DNA from: Petrosia ficiformis
Lineage: Eukaryota > Porifera > Demospongiae > Haplosclerida > Petrosiidae
DNA: 64,000 nt
Reading direction: 5' to 3'
Assembly: GCA_947044365.1 (NCBI GenBank)
Contig: OX345653.1
Span: 2,303,501-2,367,500 of the forward strand
A program made the position numbers and the translations under genes. Positions 1-64,000 of the stretch are shown piece after piece. Below the pieces are notes generated by a model. The model had not been told where the DNA came from. It saw nothing but the letters and a program-made list of their open reading frames with translations, and searched no databases. Position 1 is the stretch's first letter; each line of letters opens with the position of its first letter.

Positions 1-99
1 CTATTACCGTAGTTACAGCTGAATACAGCATCTATAAACCACTTTATAACTTCCAATATTCGAAATATAACACATAGCAACAACATGGTATCAGGCTAA

Positions 100-165
100 A
101 AAAATTATATACATTAAACCCTGTGGAAAGCAATCATAAGGATGGCCCTACTGGCCATAAAAATA
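100..165. mobile_element. MITE family A, terminal fragment
   Basis: Holds only the last ~65 bp of the family (ATACATTAAACCCTGTGG, AAAGCAATCATAAGGATGGC, CCTACTGGCC). The rest of 1-283 shows no coding and is read as the intron before the first visible mTOR exon. Confidence 0.7.
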
Positions 166-283
166 ATGTAATTCATGGATATATTATGGTATATATCACA
201 TCATGGAATAAACCTGTATGATTTATAATATTCATATCTTAGCAGGTCTAGTTGCAAGTATTGCAACCTACATTTTTACACAG

Positions 284-36763
<36,480 letters not shown>

Positions 36764-36835
36764 TATGGAAATGAGTCAATAATTTATCGTTTAGTGAAGT
36801 GTGTATTTGTTATGTAGTGTAGTAACACACTTAGA

Positions 36836-36841
36836 AATAAA
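36836..36841 (+). terminator. Likely mTOR polyadenylation signal AATAAA
   Basis: A canonical AATAAA lies 73 bases after the mTOR stop codon, in AT-rich DNA. It is the first such hexamer downstream of the stop, which fits a very short 3' UTR. Confidence 0.6.
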
Positions 36842-37640
36842 CAAATCAATAGAATAGCTAAAATTAATCATTTTACTTCTATTTTTTTTTTAATTTTAAT
36901 AAAAATGTGTGTTACTAATAATTTGTGTTGGTTTTACAATATGCTTGTGGTAGGAGCAAAAAGTTAATTATTACTACTGATGAAATTGATATTATCTAGA
37001 AAAAAAGCCAATACCATGATATAAGGATTGGAAAAACGATATAATGAAAGTAATAAATCACAGCTTTGATTGCTGATCTTGGTGTTCGAGGTGTGTGGCA
37101 GCCATAGACCAAGGCATTATTGGATATATGTCTTGTGGACACTGATGCCAGGTTGTACCTCCACAGACCAGTTGTCACTTCAGCAGAGAGGGATAAACAA
37201 CGTAAATATTCTGAAGTAGTAGACATACCTGTAGCTTACTACTACTGGTATGTCCTCTGCTAGTAAGCTTATGGAGAATAAAAATGTTAGGTGTAAATGA
37301 GTATATACATCAAAATTTAGAGAGACTTAGTATAGAAGATACTAGTAGTTTGGTCCAGCAGTATGCAAATGGTTCATGTAGTTCAAAGAAACCTCATCTA
37401 ATAAATTCTGAGACCTGTACAGCCGTCCAACTACCTCTTCCCAACCCAGGAGGTATATATTAAGGTGATCAAATTCAGGCTTCGGATTAATCATTGCGAC
37501 GTTCAGCTCGTCCCAGCACATCCATTAGGTAAGGATCTGGTGCATTAGATGACCTCAATGTTGTGTTACTTGTGTTTCTCTTCATTGATCTCTAGTTCTT
37601 CGCTGTGTTGCAGAATAGTGACACGCAATAAAGAAACTTT
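36842..37640. other. Intergenic DNA after mTOR, no gene seen
   Basis: AT-rich sequence without open frames longer than about 75 codons; the satellite begins near 37650. Confidence 0.5.
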
Positions 37641-37649
37641 AATTGCCGC

Positions 37650-39107
37650 TTTGTTATACACGATTCTACCCTGAGTTTTGCTAGTTTCTATGTCTCATTC
37701 ATCAATCCCTAACTGGATTTTCTTTTAAAGGTGCATTATACTGAATACCAACATTTACTTGTATGTGTCTCCAAGCTCTGTTGTTCAATGTATCTTGACT
37801 GGTCACAGTATTTAATAGCGACAGGATGTAAGCATCTTTGGTAATCAAGCTAAGGATCTTTGCTAGTTTCTATATTGCTAACTTCATTAGCTTTTAAGTG
37901 TGCATTATACTGAATAAATACATTTAATTGTATGTCTCACCAAGCCCTGTTGTTCACATGTATAATAGACTTGTAACAGTATTGAATAACGACAGTAATT
38001 AAAGGTAATTTCACTTTAATTTATCCAAAAAAGATCTTTGCTTGTTTCTATGTTCCCATCATCCCTAACTTTGTTTTCTTTTAATGGTGCGTTATACCAT
38101 TTAATTATATGTTTCTCCAAGCCCTGTTCTTTTCTGTACCTTCGACTGGTGACGGTATTTAATAGCAATAGAAGATAATGATCTTTGGTAATGAACCTAA
38201 GGATCTTTGATAGTTTCTATGTTTCATTCATCCCTAACTTGATTACCTTTTAAAGGTGCATTATACTGTATAATTCCATTTAATTGTGTGTCTCTCCAAG
38301 CCCTGTTGTTCGCTGTAAAAAAGGAGTCTTTGGTAGTTTCTGTATGAAGCTAAGGATCTTTCCTAGTTTGTATGTTGCAATCATCCCTACTTTTAAGTGT
38401 GCATTATACTGAATAATTACATAATATCTGATTATTCAGTATAATTCACATATATATATATATGTTTCTTCAAGTCCTGTTGTTCACATGTATGACTGGT
38501 GACAGTATTATGTTTAATAATCAGGATCTTTGGTAGTTTCTGTAATGAAGCTAAGGATCTTTCCTTGTATGTTACAATCGTCCCTACTTTCACTAGCTTT
38601 TAAGTGTGGATTATACTGAATAATTACATATGTTTCTTCAAGTCCTATTGTTCACATGTATGACTGGTGACAGTATTATGTTTAATAATCACAGAAAATA
38701 AGGATCTTTGGTAGTTTCTGTAATGAAGCTAAGGATATTTGCTAGTTTGTATGTTACAATCATCCCTAATGGATTTCCCTTTAAAGGTGCATTATACAGA
38801 ACACCTCCGTTTAATTGTATGTGTCTCCAAGCCCTGTTGTTCAATGTATCTCGACTGGTCACGGTATTTAAAGCGACGGAAGATAAGAATCTTTGGTAAT
38901 GAAGCAAAGAAATCTTTGCTAGTTTCTATGTTCTAATCATCCCTAACTGGATTTCATTTTAAAGTTGAATACTTACATTTAATTGTGTATCTCTCCAAGC
39001 CTAATTGTTCACTGTGTAAAAGACTGTTAATAGCATTTAATAATGACAGAAAGTAAGGATTTGAAGTAATGAAGTTAAGGATCCTTGCTAGTTTCTATAT
39101 TCCAATC
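37650..39107. repeat. ~178-bp satellite, about nine tandem units
   Basis: Diverged units each carry AAGGATCTTTGCTAGTTTC, AATCATCCCTAAC, TTTTAAAGGTGCATTATAC and CTCCAAGCCCTGTTGTTC in order. The TAGTTTCTAT landmark recurs near 37680, 37862, 38041, 38211, 38363, 38563, 38740, 38918 and 39089, a spacing of about 150-200 bp. Short frames over it are not genes. Confidence 0.85.
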
Positions 39108-39785
39108 ATCCTACCTACCTACCTACCTACATACATACCTATATACTTATCTATCTACCTAATGGCACACCTGGACCCTTAGCTACATAACTACTAACAA
39201 CGAGCCTACATACATACCTACCAAGGTAAAACTTACCTAAAACATACCTACATACCTACAAACCTAACCAACGACCCACATATCCAACTACCTAAATACA
39301 TGCCTACCTAACGTGCTACCTATCTACATACCTAGCCAACTACCCAGCTACCCACACAGCCACCTACCCACCTACCTACCAATTACATATATAAGTAACT
39401 ACCAACACACCCACCTAGTTACCTAAATATCTGCCTTCCTAAATCCTTCCTAATACCTACCTACCTACCTACCCTACTACCCACCTACACACCTACCTAC
39501 CTAACTACCTACCTACCTACCTACCTACCTACATACCTACCTACCTACATTCCTAAATGCACAACTACACACCTACCTACTTATCTACCTACCTACCTAA
39601 CTTCCTACCTACCTACATACCGACCTACTCACCAAGACACCTACATACATAACTTCCTACCCACGAGCCTACATATATACCTACCAATGTATATAAAACT
39701 TTCATAATACATACCTACATACCTACCAACTCCCACATATCCAACTCCCTAATTACATACCTACCTACCTTCCTACATACCTACC
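39108..39785. repeat. Degenerate (CCTA)n block
   Basis: CCTACCTACATACC-type tetranucleotide array with scattered point changes. Confidence 0.9.
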
Positions 39786-40925
39786 TAGACACTTCAGACA
39801 CAACGAGAGTGGAGTCCGTGGACTTGTCTAGACTGAAGACTTGAAGATAGTTGATGAAACTGGAGATTGGAGACTGGAGGCCTGTAGTGACTGGAAACTT
39901 TACAAGAATAAAAGACTCGATGACAGTAATCGAGACTGAAGACTTGAAGATACTTGACAAGATTTGAGAATGGAGACTTGATGAAACTTGAGACTTGATG
40001 TGACGAGAATTGAGTCTGGAGACTTGACTAGACTGGAGCCTTGACAAGCCTTGAGACTAGAAAAGATTGAAGACTGGAAAATTAATGAGAGTGGAGACTT
40101 GACGAGACTGGTGATTTGATGTAACAAAAGATTTTGACAAAGCTTGACGAGACTGATAACTGGAGACTTGATGAGTCTGGAGACAACAGTCTTCAACCAT
40201 GATGGGACTGGAGTCCATGGGCTTGTTGAGACTGAAGACTTGAAGAGACTTGACGAGTTTTGAAGAGATTGTAGAGCGGAGACTTCAGACATGACGACAT
40301 TTGAGCCTGTGGACTTGTCTAGACTGAAGACTTGAAGATATTTGATGAGACTGTAGAGTGGAGACTTGAAGGAACTTGAGACTTGATGTGACGAGAATTG
40401 AGTCTGGAAAGGTGATGTCACTGGGGACTTGACAAGCCTCGAGACTAGACAAGATCGAAGTCTGGAAAAATAACCATAGTATGAGACTGGTGATTTGTCG
40501 TGACTAGAGATTTGATGAGACTTGAGAATGGATGACTGAATACATGACGAAACTAGAATTTGGAGACTTTTTGAGACTGGAGACTTCAAGAGACTTGACG
40601 AGACTGCATACTGGAGACTTGACAAGAAAGGAGATTGGACGAGACTTGAGACTGGTCGAGGTTGGAGACTGGAGTCCATGGAGTTGTCTAGACTGGGGAC
40701 TTAAGAGACTTAAAGAGACTGTAGAGTAGAGACTTGAAAAAAACCTGTGACTTGATGCGATAAGACTTAAATCTGAACAAGATTAGAGATTGAAAATTTA
40801 ACAAGATTGGAGACTTGACAAGATTTCGCAAAAATGGATACTGGAGACTGGAAACTCAATGAGACTTGAAGAAATAAGTGACTAGAAAAGTAACGTTGAG
40901 TGGAGACGACACTTGACGAGACTGT
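39786..40925. repeat. GAGACTTGA / GACTGGAGA minisatellite block
   Basis: About 1.1 kb built from short variable units such as GGAGACTTGACGAGACTG. On the - strand it leaves a 259-codon serine-rich open frame, which is a by-product of the repeat. Confidence 0.85.
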
Positions 40926-42000
40926 GGAATACGGTAAGTAGCTATAGCTGGGTATATAGGCAGCTATGCAGGTAGGTAGGAAAGTGGGTAGGCACATAGT
41001 TAGATAACTATGTAGGTATATAAGTAGGTATGTAGATAGGTAGGTGGGTAGGTAAGTAAGTAGGTAAATCCTCCCTACCTGCCTACCTACCTACCTTCTT
41101 AATTACCTAATACCCACATACCAACCAATTTCCTACATACCTAACTATCTACTCACCCACCTATAGCTAGTTACATTCATACCTACCTAAAGCCTACCTA
41201 ATACCTACCTACCTACCTACCTACCTACCTAGTTATGACATATACATAGCTACTTAAATACCTATCTGCCTACCAAAATACGCACCTAACTATCTACCCA
41301 CCTACATAACTACATACATAGTTACTTAGTTACCTAGCTACCTACCTAGCTACCTACCAACCTACCTATTTATCTAACTACCTACATACATACCTACCTA
41401 CCTACACGCCTACATACATACATACCTACTTACCTACCTACATACCTACATAAATCCTACATAAACCTAAACAAATACTACCAACCTACCCACATACCCA
41501 TGTACCTACGTACTTAAGAACGTAGCTAGCTACCAACCTATCTACGTACCTAACTACCTTCCTACCTACTAACCTATCTACCTGAAATAAACCCTTCCTA
41601 CCTACCTCCCTACCTACCTACATACCTAACAACCCACCTACTCATCACCTACCCACCTACCAAGCTAACTACCAAGCTAACTACCTAGATACCTGGCTAT
41701 CTACCTACCTACCTACCTACCTACTCACACACCTACATAACTACTACTTAACCATATTCCTACCTTCCTATGCACCTACCTTCCTACTTGCATACATAAC
41801 TACCAACCTAAATATGTACCTACCTACTTACCTCCCTAGGCCCTACCTACATATACCCACCTACCTACCTACCTATATACCTACTTACATAAACCCCTCT
41901 TTACCTACCTACACACCTGTTGGTATGTTGGTAGGTGGGTACCTACCCACATACCCACCTACCAACCTACCCATCTACCTACCTAAAACCTACCTAAGCA
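40926..42000. repeat. (GGTA)n then (CCTA)n block with strand switches
   Basis: Starts as GGTAGG on the + strand (40926-41065), switches near 41070 to CCTACC, and briefly flips again near 41930 (GGTAGGTGGGTACCTACCC). It mirrors the 39108-39785 block. A further GGTAGG stretch lies at 43345-43460. Confidence 0.85.
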
Positions 42001-42059
42001 CTAATGTCAGACAGGATGAGATTGGAAACTGGAGACTTAATGAAGTCAGATTATAAAAG

Positions 42060-42560
42060 CAGTGGCACGGGTACATAGTGCCTTTAGTGAATTATCCAAC
42101 ATTTTATTTTCGCTTGGGAGCATAGTGCATGTAGTGAATTTTTGAAATTTTTAATTACGTGTGGGGGGCATAGGTGCATAGTGCGCATGGTGAAATTCTA
42201 AAAAAATTAATTTCACGAGGGGACCAGGTGACATAGCGCGTGAGAGTGTAGCTCTTCTCATGAATTATCTGGAATTTTAATTTCGTGAGGTGTTGTAGAG
42301 CATCTAGTGAATTGTCAAAAATTTTATTATGCGGGGGAGTGGGTGTAGCATGTCTTAAATATGTTATTTAACTTTCGTTGGGAGTAGCATGATTGGTGAA
42401 TTTTCCAAATTTTTCAAAATCAATAAAAATTCTTAATTTTAATTTTGCAAAAGGGCATAGAGCGTTTAGTGAATTTTTTTTTAATTTATTCCGCACATAA
42501 GTGTATTTTGTCAAGTGAATTTTCATTAATTACGGCAGGGAGATGAGTTGGAGTAGAACC
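42060..42560. repeat. Degenerate ~60-bp tandem repeat
   Basis: Units carry GCATAGTGC.T.TAGTGAATTT followed by TTTTTAATT and a G-rich stretch (GTGGGGGGC). Confidence 0.6.
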
Positions 42561-42569
42561 TCTCGGGAA

Positions 42570-43038
42570 TTTTGAAAAAAGTGAAATTACCCATATTCCT
42601 TTTTACACGAACAAATTGAGCATGAACCATTAAAATAGTGCATTTTTGTTCAAAAATGAGTTAAATACTAAATTTAGAATAAAATAGCCTTTTTTTCCTC
42701 AAAAATGAGTACAAATGCTAAATCCATTTTAAAAAGTCCATTTTTTTTCACAAAATTTAATAAGTAAAGTTGTTTCAAAATATATAATTTAGTTTAAATC
42801 CATCAAAAATGAGTAAAAATTCCATTAAAATATTCATTTTTCTCTTAATTTAGCATGAATAGCTACATCACACTAATGCAAAAATATTAAATTTATCAAA
42901 GAAAATTGCCCATTTTCCTTTTTAAAATGAATAAATTGGGCATGAACCATTAAAAATTTGAGTGATAAAAATTTGACAAGATGTGCTACGCCTGCTCGCC
43001 CCGACACAAAATTAATAATTTGCCAGACCATATACGCT
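42570..43038. repeat. AT-rich degenerate repeats
   Basis: Repeated CCATTAAAA, AAAAATGAGT and CATTTT blocks. Two copies of a segment with AAATTG(A/G)GCATGAACCATT lie at about 42613 and 42933. No coding. Confidence 0.5.
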
Positions 43039-43045
43039 TCCATAT

Positions 43046-43208
43046 GAAGTGCCATTGGGGCAAAATACTATTTAAAATGTCTGCGTTATGTTGAATATAA
43101 TTTATGTCAATGTATTTATATTTATATATATGTCGACATATTTATAAATACGTTGACTTATATATTCACCACATAATTAAATAGTATTTTGACCTCAACG
43201 GCACTCCA
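43046..43208. repeat. Inverted-repeat element with AT-rich stem
   Basis: GAAGTGCCATTGGGGCAAAA and TACTATTT (43055-43072) are mirrored by AAATAGTATTTTGACCTCAA and CGGCACTCC (43180-43208). The interior (TGTCAATGTATTTAT, ATAAATACGTTGAC) is itself partly palindromic. Confidence 0.6.
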
Positions 43209-43559
43209 TAAGTTAATACTTAAATTAATCAGTTCACTATGTATATTAAATTTTGAGTCAAATGAATAACATTACAGATTACAGTGATATTTTGATATGA
43301 ACAACAATATAACGTGGATGAGGAAAAGGAACACAATGAGCAAGACAGTAGGTTGTTGGGTAGTTAGGTATGTAGTTAGGTTTGTAGGTGTGTAGGTAGT
43401 TGTGTAGGTTTAGGTAGGATTTACATAGGTATGTAGGTAGGTATATAGATGTGTGGTATGTATGTATGTTTCCATGTTATCGTGATGCCTGTCCATGTAT
43501 TATGTAAGTACTCCACCATAGAATACATAAGCCGGAGCATGTATATAAGAGTTCATACA

Positions 43560-43768
43560 AGTACTTGTACAAACCTAATAAAAAGTAGCTGTAGCATTAT
43601 CACAATAATTAACAAAAAGTATGGCCTACATTAACAAAGTAAAGCTTTCACTCTTAATAAAGTAGTTTAGTATTACAGGTAAAAACTAATCAAATGACAA
43701 AATGTAGCTATATAGCATTACAGTAAAATTAATCAAACAAAAGAAAGTATGGCCTAGACAAAGTAAAG
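43560..43768. repeat. Local duplication after the channel gene stop codon
   Basis: Two diverged copies (about 43570-43645 and 43690-43768) share AAAGTATGGCCTA and ACAAAGTAAAG; the second runs into the 3' end of the last channel exon, so the 3' UTR appears duplicated. Confidence 0.55.
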
Positions 43769-63598
<19,830 letters not shown>

Positions 63599-64000
63599 CT
63601 GAAATAACATGATTTGATGAATATTAATAAATAAAGATTATCAAAAATGATCATATCAACTTATTTTAGATTCAAATTGTATTCATGTATTTACATTTTT
63701 AAGTCACCAAATATTTTACAGTTTCTATTGAATTAAAACTATTGATGTAGTAGAACCTACTATTAATCATGCAAGTACAAATACATAATGTTATAGTAAT
63801 CCAGTAAACTACCAGTCTACAGGATGTGTAGTGTAGTGAATACTTGTAGGTTAACCAAATATCTATCTAGCTTTGTAATAAAAACACTTTATTCAAACAT
63901 GAAAGAAAATGTTAATATATGAAACCAAAAAAGCATGCAAAACAAGGAGTACGTCCATTAGCTAGGGGTATGTATAGCCGAGTCATGGAAGCAATCAAAA
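63599..64000. other. End of window, no exon recognised
   Basis: AT-rich DNA upstream (- strand sense) of the first visible channel exon. The last 60 bases are less AT-rich and could belong to a further exon, but nothing supports a frame. Confidence 0.4.

Noticed and set aside
37996..38936. Short open frames in the 178-bp satellite
   Set aside because: They recur with the repeat period and carry no protein features.
39900..40679. 259-codon serine-rich frame on the - strand
   Set aside because: Built entirely from GAGACT-type minisatellite units; composition follows the repeat and no domain is visible.
36764..43768. Search for a third gene or RNA gene between mTOR and the channel
   Set aside because: Only tandem repeats and a hairpin element were found; no tRNA or rRNA pattern was recognised by eye.

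Overview
The window looks like nuclear DNA of an early-branching animal, most likely a demosponge of the Amphimedon type. The basis is two animal-type genes with many short exons and canonical GT-AG introns, very AT-rich non-coding DNA, and a dense mix of small cut-and-paste transposons and simple repeats. The lineage is inference; no species marker was seen.

Two genes lie tail to tail. On the + strand, 26 exons between 284 and 36763 encode the C-terminal half of the protein kinase mTOR: most of the FAT domain, the FRB rapamycin-binding domain, the PI3K-like kinase domain and the FATC tail, ending in a stop codon. The N-terminal HEAT repeats lie upstream of the window. All exon phases join without conflict and all catalytic and rapamycin-contact residues checked are present. 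On the - strand, 25 exons between 63598 and 43769 encode the C-terminal ~990 residues of an intracellular calcium-release channel of the IP3 receptor / ryanodine receptor superfamily: helical regulatory region, transmembrane domain, pore, zinc-finger-like linker and a short C-terminus. Its pore lacks the family's usual GGGVGD-type selectivity filter.

Introns carry most of the mobile DNA. mTOR intron 15 (16559-22143) holds three items side by side: a ~0.9 kb foldback element whose arms keep broken coding for an integrase N-terminus (17096-17990); an apparently intact two-gene transposon with long terminal inverted repeats, encoding a DDE integrase and a divergently transcribed RING-finger protein (17988-21300); and a ~400 bp MITE. 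Other introns hold hAT-type elements with 8-bp target duplications (12245-12878, 22473-22878), non-LTR reverse transcriptase debris (24450-24850), a long inverted repeat (29898-30504) and a set of duplicated segments ending in (GT)n tracts just before the exon with the kinase DFG motif. The channel gene's introns hold a three-level nest of transposons (47178-48716), a frameshifted Crypton-type recombinase fragment (51499-51925), a hairpin element (59968-60114) and a 1.2 kb minisatellite (62244-63402).

The 7 kb between the two genes (36764-43768) is almost all tandem repeat: a ~178-bp satellite, TACC/GGTA tetranucleotide blocks around a block built on GAGACTTGA-like motifs, and degenerate AT-rich repeats.

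mTOR (growth control kinase) and the calcium-release channel have no demonstrated joint function here; they are simply neighbours. The strongest candidates for something little described are the integrase plus RING-finger transposon with its foldback relative, and the calcium channel with an altered filter.
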